Source: Anas platyrhynchos (Eukaryota; Chordata; Aves; Anseriformes; Anatidae). From it: 64,000 nucleotides of DNA. The notes under the pieces are model-generated. The model was not told the origin of the DNA. It worked only from the letters and a program-made list of their open reading frames with translations, and did no database searches. Shown here one piece after another: positions 50,701 through 61,996 of the stretch; the stretch's first letter is position 1, and the number at the start of each line of letters is the position of its first letter. Made by a program: the position numbers and the translations under genes. Location: the NCBI RefSeq assembly GCF_047663525.1, contig NC_092588.1, positions 136,268,501-136,332,500 of the forward strand, written 5' to 3'.

Positions 50701-53700
50701 TTTAAAACAAAATACAACACAACAGAAATGCTTTGGTTGTCTCCAGAAACAAAATGCTAATTCATAAGATGCTTCAATGTACTTACTGTACACATTCCAA
50801 GCTACTGAGCTGATTAACGACTTCTTCTTTTGAGGTGTTTTCTAACAGGTTCCATAGGATTTCTGATGAGCGGAACACCAGCTGTCCTGAGGGATCAACA
50901 TCATTTAGATACAAGCAGAGTCTGCTGGCTGCTTGGGCCTTCAACATGTGTCTGCAATTTACTCCTGAAATCATGAAAATCTGAATAATTAATTCTATGT
51001 AGGTTACTAATTGTTTTAGGTATGTTCAGAGAACAAATGATTTAAGATCAGAGGTAGTGAGATTGTTGAAAGAACTGTTTGTACTAACCAGAGCTGGAGA
51101 GATGCTGGAGAACTTTGAGTACCCACAACTTCTCAGTAAGTTCATTTTCAACTATTGCTAGAGATAAAACAAAAGTTTCTGCTAATCCTCCTAATTCAGC
51201 CATCTCAGTCTTATAGTTTGCGCTTGTTGGCTGGTAACCTGCACATAGAATAGCTTTAGTTATAATGCAGTAAATTCTGAATTTTACTCATAAATTTGTT
51301 ATCAAAAAAGATTAAGATGGAAGTATCGTATTTCCTTAGATATAAAACCAATGGAAAAAAAAAATCTAATAAACAGGAGCTACTTTTCTTATATAGGAGT
51401 ATTAATAGTGCCTAAACCGTATCCAATAGACTTACCCCACTGGAAGACTAAAATGCTATATAAACACATAGACTGCTTTCTAGAATTAGCAAAGTGAAAG
51501 TGAAGTAGGCATACTTCACTAGGTGAAATTCCTTATTCAGGTCTTGCAATGTGCAGGACATAGTTATTTCCCATAGCCTATTCACTAGAGAATTAATGCT
51601 TTCTATTATGATGTTACTTAAAATACATGAATCCAACCTTTGATTTAAAAGCCTGAATTTCTGATGCATCCCTGTTTTGACATTTTGTCCATGCAAATGC
51701 AAATCCATATTTCATTACTAAATTATGGAGGAAGGCAAAGCATCAAGAAAATAAATTTATATATGCTAACTTCTGAATGTAAAGTTTATCTTAAATAGCT
51801 TATATAAATAGCAGATGATAAGAAATGTAGAACTGATAAATGCAAATAATGCACGTGATGAAAGGCAGTTTTAATTAAGCATAAACTCTCATGGGTTCTA
51901 AATTGGTATAATTTTACAGGTAATAAAACTTTATGGACTGCTCTAGGAAATCATCATCTCAGTTTCTGGGGGATGGTAAAAAGATCAAAGGAAATATTAA
52001 GAATTGTTAAAAAGTACAGCAAATAAAACAGAATAGCACTGAGACAGTGCCTGGCATGCCATCTAGTAGACAGCAATTCCAGCCTCCCACATCTCAAAAG
52101 ACAGAGCAGACCTTTAAAAAAAAAAAAACAAACACTACAGGTAGCAAGTTTTTGCTACAAGTATTATTAGAAGCTTTGAAAAGCTTACACACTAACAAGT
52201 TCAAACTGATCTGGCTTTTAGACCTGGAAAAGAGGTGATTAAGAGAGGATAGGAGAGACATAAAATGAAAAACGGCACAAAGAAGATCAGTAAAGAATAT
52301 TTTTGCCTGTTGCTTACAAGATGACTAGCAGATAATATCATTCAAAATCAACAGATTTAAAACAAATAGAAAGATAGTATTTTCCAGTTGCTAAATTGTG
52401 AAAACAACTTTTTCACAACTGTATGAATAGTGGAGATGTAAATAGATATGAAAACAGTTAGAAAATCTCACAGAAGAGGTGAGATCAAGGTGTGTTAAGA
52501 ATAAAACCCACCAAGGTTAAGAATAAAAGAAATCCTAATTCAGGAATCCTCTAAAACAGAGTCTTTGAAAATGGGATAATATACTGTGAGAAAATATCAT
52601 GGTGTGTTTGCTTGTGTTCTTCTTATATTCTTATCACCTGCTCTGTCATATCCCACGTTTATTTACCTTCACATGGTCATTCTTATGTTCCTATTCTATA
52701 CTCATGTTTTCCAGCAAAACAACAACTTTATATGATTTATTAGAATTCTTCTGTGGTTACTATTTTTAAACACCTTACATGACTCCTTTATTCCAAGCAA
52801 TCCTGGGTCCCATGGTGAGCTCTTGTAATGGTGAAACTGCCTGTAATAACTCAGACCCTGTGAATGACTGTGAAATCAGCCCTCAGAGGTGCAAAATACC
52901 AAGGAAAGTAATAACTATTTGAGTTGTAGGCTTCCCAGATGCTTGAGGTTAAGAAGGTGATTTGGATTTGGCTGCATCAGACCCAAACGCTCAGCATCTT
53001 GCAGGACCAAACTTTGGCATGATTTCAAATATACTCAGAGATGAAGAATTTCATTAAAAAAATAAAAATAGATCAGACTGAGATATATACACATATATTT
53101 AATTATTATTTTTGAGATAGCACATCCTGTTTTCTAAATCTGCAGAATAACATCTCTCAGTGTTTAATATTCAATTACATTGTTGGAATGATTTACAACT
53201 AAATGCACACGTAAGTGCTCATAGAACTTGGAGTCCCTCTTGTAAGGGAAAACCAAGTCTATATGTTTTTGTATTTCTAGAATCTTGAGAGGACTGTTGT
53301 AGCAGAAGCTTCTTTAGGACTCCCAAAATAAATAAAAACTAGCAAACTAGCAAGAGGGCACAGGAGCTAATGCCACACTGTAGGAACACAGCAAGGGAGC
53401 ATATTAAAGTCCAGCATGCTACCTCAGCTGCGCTCTGAATCCACACTGTGCCAAAGCTCAACTGTAGCTTGGCTGTCTATAAGCCTAGTATTGTCTTGCA
53501 GCATGTGATTTTGTGCCCCTCTAAGAGGAATAAATACTAGTGGATTCTGATGAGAGTTTGTACACCTTTCCATAGTATCACAGGATCGTGCTTGAGCTCA
53601 TCTGCCCACATCATCAGTTTCTTTCTCCAAAGATATGTCCCATAATTTATTCAGAGCCTATGCTCAAATGTTTCCATATAACATGAATATGATCAAATTT

Positions 53701-56700
53701 AGATGGGTGCAGATCACCTCAAAAGCAACACGAGTTAAACCAGAGCTGTTGCTCTCCAGGCTACACACACATGATTGAAAATTATATTTCCTTTCTTTTA
53801 ACTCTGATTCTAATTACTCTTTCTTCCTCCATTATCCATGTTTCAGAGAACCTGTGTCTGCTTCACGTTTTCTGGATACTATTTAATCCTAGTCCCATAA
53901 GTACAATTAATTCATCGCAGCTTGACAAATAATTTCAGATTTTGAGTGCTTATGTGTATAAAAATATATGAATTGTACACCTACCAATGTATTTAATATT
54001 TGAGATACAGTAACTATAGTTATACAGAAAAAAGCATCCAATTTAAAAAGCCATTTTGAACTAGCCAGGATTATTAAACAGATTTCTTCTGACACTCATA
54101 AATATTGTGCTTTACCTGAGAGTAGTTTTCTCGGTAGCTCCGCCTTGTAAAAGCTAATTATACACTTACAGATTTGTATTCTAACTTGAGAGCTTGGCAC
54201 CCTCATCAAATAACCTATCAGAAACAGGAAAAAAAATTACAAAGTTTACAATTGTTTTAGAAATTCATTCTAACACTTGTATTACAGTACTTAGTGTCTC
54301 CTTTGGTCATACCCCCTTACAAATCTTTCTACATCATGAGAAGATTGATTATAAAACACTCAAGGGACAAGGACTCTAACAATCAATAGGACAAAGTGGT
54401 CTCGGAGGAGTAGCAAACAGTTTATCAAAAAGTGACCTCCTCTGCTTTATGTCTACAGATTCTTATAGGAGACTGGATGTTATTCCAGAAGGTACTCTCA
54501 GCACAAAGCTACTACACGAGGCTGCTGTCATCATAACCATGTCAGGCACTCTTCTTCTAGCAGATATGATATGACAAAATGGGAGCACAGAAAGAATTCC
54601 TTTTCCACAAGATAAGAAGAGAGCCTTTGAGACCTACCAGGGTCTAGCATGGATAATATAAATGATCTTTCAGACTGTAATGTCTTTTTGGACAGGCTAC
54701 AGAGAATCTGGAACTAGCAGAAACCGAGAGGCCATTCTGCCGTCTACCTGTGCCTGTGATAATGAAGACTTTTGAGAATTACTTTTTTCTCACCCATTTC
54801 ACGGATAATATTTTTCCACTTGTGACAAGCTAATTGTGTTATGCCTCTATTTAAATCTTTCCAACAAGTGAGCTAACAGATCACTGGTACTCCATTCTCT
54901 ATCATTTTTGACCTATAGCACTTGCAGCATTTTCTTTGAAAATTACAAATATCACAATCAAGGTCATAGGATATTTTGGTACTACAACATCCAGTGACAC
55001 TGAGACACCTTTTGCTCAAAAGCTCTGTTAAAAGGGATTCCTGAGTAACAGAAGACGATGGCTCAAATGCAAGATGCTCCTAGTAAGGCATGGCACTACA
55101 CTGACTTGCTGTATCTTGCCTTTGTAAGGGATAAATCTCAGGCTTTTAGATGTTGAAGCTTGGAGTCGAGAGTTATAATTTTCTCACTTGTTTCTTCTAT
55201 TTGGATTCAAAGAAGCATGAAGAAAATATATTCCCCTTATCCCAGTGTTTATAGCAATACACACATTTCTCAGAGTGAAATGAAATCAAACAGGCTACAC
55301 ACAGGTTTAGTTCTTCAGCTGTACTGTTAAAACTATCTCACATAGCTTCTGACACTGGCAAACAGGTAACTCTGCTAGCTAATTTCTGGGTGAGCTGCAC
55401 AGCAAAATAAGAACAGGTTCTAAATACTAAAAAGTACCAAGTACTGACCAAGTAATTGAAAGAAATTACTTGCACTTACTAGTAAAATAACAAACAATCA
55501 AAATTGTGATAAAGATACAGTTAGTTTTATTACATTGTGGCATCTCAGTATACACTCACCAAGCTGTGCAATGGATTTTGAAACTGTCACAGAATAGCTT
55601 ACTTCATCAGATAATTTCTTTTTTTGAAATGGTAACCTACAAAAAAAAACATTAAAATAATACTTGAAACACTGCAGAAGAATACTCTCTCCAGTAATGC
55701 ACCAGAAAAGCTCAACAGATTTTCTCTTCTGCCTTTACATATATATACATTTATATATATATATATATATATAAAAGTATTTATTTGCAAATATATCTAT
55801 CTAGATATATAGATAGATATATTTGCAAATAAATACTTTTCCCAGGGAAAATACATCTTTACAATGTTGATTCTACACTGAAAGTTCAGTTCCATAATCT
55901 GGCAGTTACATTTTGGCAAATAGAGAAGTTGTCTGCGAATATGTACTGTAATTCATGTTCTGTACAATAAGAAAAACCCTGAACAAGCAAATGTCATTTC
56001 AGTGTGGAGGATGGACTCCTAGAACTGAGGCACTATCATGTTATTCCAGAGTCTCACTGTGATTAGACATGTGCAGAGATGGAAAAAAGGATCAAATCCC
56101 TGAACAAGATCTCTAGAAATGGATGAAAATAAAACCAATGAACAGACTCCAAATAGTCCAATTACGCATGCATTTTTAAAAACAGGATATTAAGAAATAT
56201 CCAATAACATTTGCAAAACATTCAGATATGGCATAAACATGTAGGTACTAAAAATTCTCTAACAGTAAACATTGCCGTGTTATGCTAAGGTCTCTGCTGC
56301 TCATAGTGCAGAAACAGCTTTCCGGTTGGTTTACCTCTGTAAACACAGCCAGAGAAAAAGAAAGGAGAGATCAAATAATGGAATAAAAAGGGAAAACAAA
56401 AAAAGAAACAGACATTGAAAAAAAAGTGGGAAGAAGACAGCAAACAGCAGTAGTTACGAAAGAGTGGAAAATTCTACTATGTGACTTCTAGTATCTGAAA
56501 GGAATTTTTAAATAACAGCCCTTCCCTCTAGTTACAGGCTTCTCTTTGTCATATGAAATAGTAGTGAATGGTAGGAGAATTTCCATAATATAAAAACTAA
56601 AGCTAAACCCAAGGGCACAAACTTCCAAAACATATTTATTGCATAAACCAAAATTGCTGAACCACTATGCAAGTACTACTTCTATTGACTTTATATCCCC

Positions 56701-59700
56701 ATTCTCAGTTTTGTCATGTTTCTGCCACACAGAATAAAAACAAATTTCATAAGGTACTTTCTCATTCTCCACTGTGTGGCAGCAAAGGAAAGCAGTACAA
56801 TTGCTCTAGAAAGTAAAAGATTCAGCTCAGAAATTGTATGTTTATTAAAACCAACTGCTGAAATGAAGCAATGTAAAATCCTATTTGAATACCTGGGTTA
56901 CAAATTTACTGTCTGGCATAATTTTTCTCTTCCTTGTTCTCACCAATTATAATTAAATACACAAGTAACTGTAGTTACAAAAATCCTGTAAGTGACTTTA
57001 TTAAGCTCTTCAGAAGAAGAAAACCATGGGCAAGTACGTGTAACACTTGAATTCTAATCTACAAATAATTTAAAGTACAGTATGTCAATGCAAAAAGAAA
57101 AAAAAGATGCAGAAAAAAAAAAAAGATGCAAAAAAAAAAAAATCAATACATTTGTAAAGCAATTATAAATCCCAAATCCTCCAACTGTTATGATTCTTTC
57201 TTTTCTCCAATATAATATGGCTTGTCATTTCATAAAGTTTACCTTCAGGTGAAGAGTGTCAATATTTTAAACTCACTTAGAGAGCTTGTTTGAAACAGCA
57301 AAACACACCACAGCAAGACTTAACAGCTGAATCTCTTGGGGCCAGCAGTCCCTGAACAAGTTACTCTAGGCAATGAGACACCTTGGGGAATCTTGCTTCC
57401 AGCACACTGGAGCCAATTATAATACAGTTTTTCATGATGTAATACATGGCTGCACAGATACTCAATTCCTAAATTGGATCCTTCATGCCAACAGAAATTG
57501 GACTCAAGGTAACAGTTCATAATAAGGAAGGATGACACAACTGATGCCTTGCAGATAAAGATGCCTTCTATATAGGTGCCATACAGTGAGTTGCCTTAGA
57601 AATGTACGAACATGTTAATTAATAGTGTTTGAGATCTCTAAAAGAAGGGCTTAAATACTTACCCACATAGTTTAATAAGTTCACATACAGGCTCGATGAA
57701 AGCTTCTTGTTCATTTACTTTTTCTGCACACAGGTTAAGAATGTCAATTATTTGTGCTAAATCCTTAAGGGGCTTTTAATTTAAAGTTAAGGAAATCAGA
57801 TTGCATTGCTATAAATTAGAAGAAAACCTTGAAAACTGTAGTTATCATTCTCCACAGATACAACCAAGGCCAATGCTGTCAAAGTCAGATGACTAAAACG
57901 AAGCGTATGAATCTATACTTAGGCCTTCAGAAGCAAACTTACTTTTAAGGAAGCAGAACTCTTGCAGCTCTTATTTAGCTTTCTCATCAGCTGAACTCAC
58001 TGGTTGTTCAGCACTGAGTACCAAAAAAATAAGAGATGGAAAGCTTTTATATCACAGTGATAGATTTACCTTTCTAAATTCTATCTGAAACGGCCCTGAG
58101 GCATTTAAATCCTAAGTGGCTAAATTGGGGTACTAAAGATTGAAAGTTTGGATCTGAACACATATTATCTAATTTAGAGGCACAAGATTGAAACTAACTG
58201 GTCACTGAGACTTCCAAGTTACTACCAATGCACTTACTCAAGGAAACTGTCTTTAAGAGCTTAGCCACAGCTCAACTGAGAAGAAATGTGATAGCTTAAA
58301 TCACTATGACAATTAATTGAAATGTATGAAATTAATTACTCTTTCCACACGCCTACATTTTCCCTAGTACTTCTCATTACTTCTTTCAATTTTACTGTAA
58401 ATACAAAAATGTTTCAGGTAAAATACCCTTTGTTTTTCTTTACAACGTCTACTCATTGGAAGTCAATGCTATTTCATCTTCTACTTTTTAAGTAATGAAA
58501 ATTCTTATGCATGTCTATTCTGAGTTGAAAGTACACTAATTATGTTTTGAACACCTCCAACCACAGTACAGGTGAGATCCCTCTATTTAATTTTGTAGCA
58601 AATAAATCTGGAAGCCAAGAATCTCGCTAACCTAGCAACCTCAGCTATGTGTGCATAAGAAGGTCAATAATGAGAACACGTGGACTATCACTGCTCTCCA
58701 TGTGGAAGCATAGCAGACCTAAAAGTGGTTTGCTGAAAAGTCAAAATATTATCATTCATAACAATAACACACCACAACTTTAGAATTCTACTGTGTCAAA
58801 AAGGATACAAGCCCATTTTCAAAACGCTTGACTACCTTCTTGAGAACTTTCAACTGTTTTTCTTCCAAATTGCTCTTAAATACGAAAACAGAAAGCAGAT
58901 TTTAATTGCAGTTTGCTTTAGAACATGAAATGATTATATTAGTCCCCTTTTAAGTTTTAATGAAAGTAGAAATCAGATTAAAAAGTCACAAGACGCAAAT
59001 GAAATTCTGAAAGTGCTCTGCAGGAGGATTAGCCCCTTGATCAAGCCACAAGAGTGCAGTACTTAGAAATGTAACTAAAGAGACTTTTAAAAACTCCATC
59101 TTTTTTTTCAAATGTGTGAGCTCTTTTTCTACTAAATTCTTTGGGTTTCTGTGAGAACTTGCAAAGAAAATCATACCTATGTTACACATGACATAAATGT
59201 GTAAAAATGTAGATCTGAGGTTATTAGAGTGAAGCTCTATGACCACTAGGAAAAAGTCTGCAAAACAACTGACATAAGGATATTGCAGGGTGTGCCAAGG
59301 GTATCTGTGTTCATTCCAGCTCTCCCAAGCACCTCCACACTGGGCAAGAGCACTGCAAATTGAGGCAGGCCAGAAAGTTGTTTCAGGAATCTACAAGCCC
59401 AGAATCCTGAGGGCATTTCATCAGATATTCTATGCTGTCTAGAGGAGCAATAAACAATATCATGCAGAGTATTTTTCTTCAGTCTGTAAACTTATTCTGA
59501 GTGTTCCTTATTCAGAAGGAATAAAAAAAGAAAAAAGACACGAACTAGTTCTCTATTTCTCTGCAGGACAAAATACTAGAAGGCGGTATGTTTAAACAAT
59601 TCCTAAGAATATAAATTATTAAGTTTCTAGATCAAAAGTGACTAATGGCTTAGTGAATTTAGTCTGCCAAATCTTCTTGTGGAGACAAACACCAGTCTGT

Positions 59701-60630
59701 GGAAGTCCATGAGATACTGCTCTCCTGTGTGGCTAGGAAGTCGTATTTGTTCTTGAATACTGAACATTGTATAGTTATCCTTCTTTTAAAATCATCTCCC
59801 TGGAGAAGTGTTAGCAGTTAACTTGGGCAATTTGATAAATTCCTGTCATACTTTGAATAAGTCTGTATGTATTTCCATTTTTCAGCTCTGGGTTTCAGCA
59901 CTATAAAACTCCCAGATGAGCAAGATTGCACATCTAGCTTATAAATGCACACACTTTTGTCTTGTCTTGGAAAAGTGCCCATGTGAGGACATACGGGGAT
60001 ATTTAACAAAACAAATAAACAAAAACACCCACAAAACTCAATTCTTAGATGTCATTTCCTATTAAAGAGGGCATCTTTTTAAAAAGCGTTCAAAGACGAG
60101 TACAAATACTTCAGCTTCGTGCTTTGGAGCCGCAGCCACCAGTGGCAGCTGGTTTTATTTGGGATAGATACAACTGCAATTGTGTTTGTTTGTTTGTTTG
60201 TTTGTTTGTTTTGAGCCCATTACAGCTGGTGAAACAGAAATAACGAGGTCTCACTTACGGAGTCAGAATCTCCGAGTAGCCTGATGGCATGATTCAGATC
60301 CGCTGACCGCGTCTCCTAGAAAACAGCCACGTTAGACTCACCTTAAAAAGTGCTTAAACCTTAAAACTTGCGAGTGCCACGCTGATGCAAGAGGGAACGC
60401 CCCAAGGCCGGGAAGAGCCCGTCTGCCTGCGGCGCCCAGCCCCGCTCCCAGCCCGGGCCGCCATGAGGGCAGCGCGCCCGGGGGCTCACCTGGCTGCCTC
60501 CGCCGTCCGGGGCTCCCTCGCGCCGCTCCCCGCCGCAGCGTGAGGGGCCGAGGGCCGGCGACAGCGCTGGGGAGCGGGCCGGGGAGCGGGACAGCGCCCG
60601 TGAGGCGGGGGGCTCGGCCAGGGAGGACAT
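33065..60630 (-). CDS. CFAP69: CFAP69, cilia- and flagella-associated protein 69, 23 coding exons (948 aa)
   Basis: CFAP69 is an axoneme-associated protein of motile cilia and sperm tails, also found in olfactory cilia; its loss in mammals gives malformed sperm flagella. Exons in coding order: 60630-60490, 60315-60259, 58874-58809, 57772-57663, 55636-55560, 54214-54116, 51238-51089, 50964-50787, 49771-49648, 47701-47653, 47532-47411, 46929-46713, 45836-45672, 44484-44366, 43870-43752, 42654-42573, 41615-41423, 40820-40683, 38376-38300, 37281-37087, 36428-36342, 35432-35328, 33241-33065. Phases agree at every junction and the sum is 2847 nt (human 941 aa). The chain is mainly alpha-helical, armadillo-like; conserved landmarks are DPSGQLVFRSSEILWNLLE (257-275), GNSFHGTGGRGN (470-481) and VTVESTP (897-903). 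Residues 760-890 look coiled-coil and charged. Exon 1 (47 aa, Ser/Ala/Pro/Arg-rich) is poorly conserved; its Met was chosen as the nearest in-frame start before the phase-0 donor. An in-frame upstream Met exists at 60873, so the N-terminus is the least certain part. Exon 3 uses a weak donor (GTATCC). Confidence 0.95.
33614..33642. repeat. A29 homopolymer with purine-rich flank
   Basis: A run of 29 adenines followed by GAAA-type repeats to about 33672, in the last CFAP69 intron (T-rich in the sense of the gene). A second A-run with a similar flank is at about 33994-34020. These are simple repeats; no SINE body is attached. Confidence 0.95.
33673..35327 (-). other. CFAP69: CFAP69 last intron (intron 22), remainder
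   Basis: Intron sequence between exon 23 and exon 22. No gene is recognised; the overlapping plus-strand frames at 34412-34778 have no identifiable domain. Confidence 0.4.
35640..36040 (-). mobile_element. CR1 LINE internal fragment in CFAP69 intron 21
   Basis: On the plus strand one reads the reverse complement of an internal CR1 segment: 'tgctgttagccttcattacc', 'acaagagcacactgttgcct', 'cagtttgtcatctcccagga', then 'ctcggtgtcatgtatgg' and 'gagtcattattgaaaaattc' in place of the usual 'atgtcattgatgaagatatt'. It lies in the same orientation as CFAP69. Diverged and without an open frame. Confidence 0.75.
36429..38299 (-). other. CFAP69: CFAP69 introns 19-20
   Basis: Apart from exon 20 (37087-37281), intron sequence without recognisable genes. 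The frames at 37710-38080 on both strands are unsupported. Confidence 0.4.
36461..36503. repeat. 18-bp direct duplication
   Basis: The unit 'attggtactggtgacaaa' occurs twice in tandem, about 30 bp upstream of CFAP69 exon 21. It lies in the intron just beyond the acceptor tract and looks like a simple local duplication. Confidence 0.85.
39073..39117. repeat. three tandem copies of a 15-bp unit
   Basis: 'tataattacatcatg' is repeated three times without change in CFAP69 intron 18, just upstream of an ancient CR1. A minisatellite-like short array. Confidence 0.9.
39340..40545 (+). mobile_element. ancient CR1 LINE, about 1.2 kb, reverse-transcriptase region to 3' part
   Basis: Diverged but in the right order: 'gaaaacaacaaacattatac' and 'tttaaaaagagaaaagggg' resemble the RT block that precedes the 'agaccagt' motif; 'aacaaaccatgtcattcagc' resembles the 'gtcatgccaaaccaacctg' block; then 'gtactgtgttcagttctggg', 'gaaaactcttcccaatggg', and 'ggcttttaagaccaggatga' near the 3' end. 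It is antisense to CFAP69, in intron 18, ending about 140 bp before exon 18. No open frame. Confidence 0.7.
41749..41779. repeat. A31 homopolymer
   Basis: A run of 31 adenines in CFAP69 intron 16, about 130 bp before the exon 17 acceptor; read in the gene's sense it is a long T-run upstream of the branch-point region. Confidence 0.95.
41780..51088 (-). other. CFAP69: CFAP69 introns 7-16
   Basis: Apart from exons 8-16 listed under CFAP69, this is intron. It includes simple AT-rich repeats ((TAAA)n at about 44272-44290, (TA)n near 45330-45365) and no transposon or gene that I can name. Confidence 0.4.
52040..52450 (+). mobile_element. ancient CR1-like LINE fragment in CFAP69 intron 6
   Basis: CR1 3'-region order is visible at low identity: 'agacctggaaaagaggtgat', 'taagagaggataggagagac', 'ataaaatgaaaaacggc', then 'cagatttaaaacaaatagaa' and 'actttttcacaactgtatga'. 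Antisense to CFAP69; strongly diverged, no frame. Confidence 0.6.
52451..54115 (-). other. CFAP69: CFAP69 intron 6, remainder
   Basis: Intron sequence between the CR1 fragment and exon 6. No gene or named repeat is seen. Confidence 0.4.
55738..55772. repeat. (AT)n tract
   Basis: Alternating AT dinucleotides directly abutting the palindrome at 55773-55840, in CFAP69 intron 4. Confidence 0.9.
55773..55840. repeat. 68-bp near-perfect palindrome
   Basis: Two 34-bp arms meet at 55806/55807 with no spacer. Pairing outward base by base gives one mismatch only (55804 with 55809) and 31 consecutive matches in the outer part of the arms. The outer ends read 'aaaagtatttatttgcaaat' and its complement. 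Composition is AT-rich. It could extrude as a cruciform. It sits in CFAP69 intron 4, about 140 bp before exon 5. Confidence 0.95.
55841..57662 (-). other. CFAP69: CFAP69 intron 4, remainder
   Basis: Intron with A-rich low-complexity sequence near 57100-57142 (a repeated 'aaaagatgca' phrase). No gene is recognised. Confidence 0.4.
57773..60258 (-). other. CFAP69: CFAP69 introns 2-3
   Basis: Apart from exon 3 (58809-58874), intron sequence; a (TTTG)n tract lies at 60183-60212. No gene is recognised; the minus frame at 58986-59246 is unsupported. Confidence 0.4.
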
Positions 60631-60860
60631 GGAGGACGAGGAGCCCGGCTGCCGCCGCCCGCCCGCGGCACCGGCGCTGTTGCCATGGGAGCGGGGCGGC
60701 ACCGCCTGCCCGAGCCCAGGCCCGTGGGGGCCCGGCCGGTGGGCGACCCACGCCGGGCTGGGGCTGGGGTTGGAGCACCTCGGGGTTCCGGCAGCCTGCA
60801 GCGGGAAGTGGGACCCGCTGTGGGGACAGCCCGGCTGCTGAGTGCCCTGTGGTGCACCCG
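60385..60860 (-). promoter_or_regulatory. CFAP69: CpG island, CFAP69 promoter and first exon
   Basis: Strongly GC- and CpG-rich block containing CFAP69 exon 1 (60490-60630). About 50-60 bp upstream of the chosen ATG is an X-box-like element, GTTGCCATGGGAGC on the plus strand (60679-60692): one RFX half-site (GTTGCC) is perfect and the other imperfect. RFX factors drive many ciliary genes, which fits the product. The long frames on both strands here reflect GC content. Confidence 0.75.
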
Positions 60861-61540
60861 CCGGTGCTGCCACCCCACCGCTAGTGCAACTCCAGAGTCT
60901 GCCCTAGACCGCGAGAAAACCATTTCCCCGTCCATACACAATGCAGAGACTCTTGCTGGGCAGCTGGAGGGAAGCGGCTGGCAGATCCCCGATTTTTGGT
61001 CATGACACATTTCACGATGAGACACCTCTGTAGATAACTGTGGCTCTGGGGTAGCCGCACTGTAGAGAAAAGGGGGAAAAGACTCTTTTTCTCTGCACAG
61101 ACTGGTACAAAACATGGGTGACGCCTGGAAAGTAATAAAAGAAGGGACAGAAGCATAAGTGGACAGAAGCATAAACATAATGTATATTAAACATAATATT
61201 TTCAACTTGCTCATAGCTTCCATGGGATATGAAACAGGTGTGTGTGTACCCCATGAAACAGGCATGTGTTAGTGCTCTGAGATGCTCTCTCCCAGATGGG
61301 AGCACAGCAGAGCCCACCAACTCCAACCTGTCTGGGATTGTCCCATCCTTCACACTAGGCTGATACACCTGGAGGAGGAGAGCTGTGTGTCCCCAGATAG
61401 TAACAGCAAATGGCAATGGCCTCGTACTGGGTGTCCTCACAGGTGTTCTGGTAGATTCCCAGTTCAGCTGCTCTTGGTAGGATTTGAGTATTTTTTTTGA
61501 GAATTTCATATTAATTAATATGAATTTTAATTAATTAATT
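60861..61540. other. region upstream of CFAP69
   Basis: No gene recognised. The minus-strand frames are continuations of the CpG-island frames. Just before the next CR1 lies an AT-rich patch with a perfect 18-bp palindrome at 61506-61523 and TTAA repeats. Confidence 0.4.
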
Positions 61541-61544
61541 AATA

Positions 61545-61996
61545 TGAGAAGGATGTGGACCTGTTTGAGTGAGTACAGAGGAGGGCCGTGAAGATGATCA
61601 GAGGGCTGGAGCACCTCTCCTATGAAGACAGGCCAAGGGCGCTGGGATTGTTCAGCCTGGAGAAGAGAAGGCTCCAGGGAGAGCTTACAGCGGCCTGCCA
61701 GTACCTAAATGGGGGCCTACAGGAAAGCTGGGGAGGGACTCTTTGTCAGGGAGTGTGGTGACAGGACAAGGGATTATGGCTTTAAGGTAAAAGACGTTAG
61801 ATTTAGATTAGATATAATGAAAGAAATTCTTCACTCAGAGGGTGGTGAGGCCCTGGCGCAGGCTGCCCAGAGAAGCTGTGGATGCCCCATCCCTGGGGGT
61901 GTTGAAGGCCAGGCTGGATGGGGCTTTGGGCAACCTGGTCTGGTGGGAGGTGTCCCTGCCCATGGCAGGGGGTTGGAACTGGGTGATCTTTTGAGT
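61545..61996 (+). mobile_element. CR1 LINE 3' end, youngest copy in the window
   Basis: Nearly textbook CR1 3' region: 'agagggctggagcacctctc', 'gcctggagaagagaaggctc', 'tggtgaggccctggcgcagg', 'gaggtgtccctgcccatggc', ending 'gggttggaactgggtgatc'. Divergence is much lower than in the other copies. It is 5'-truncated, lacks most of the usual octamer tail, and lies about 0.7 kb beyond the CFAP69 CpG island. The 140-aa frame at 61709-62131 is a CR1 shadow. Confidence 0.95.

Noticed and set aside
60338-61265. Large overlapping minus- and plus-strand frames (up to 259 aa)
   Set aside because: Open because of the CFAP69 CpG island. Only the part 60490-60630 is supported, by the phase-0 donor and exon 2.
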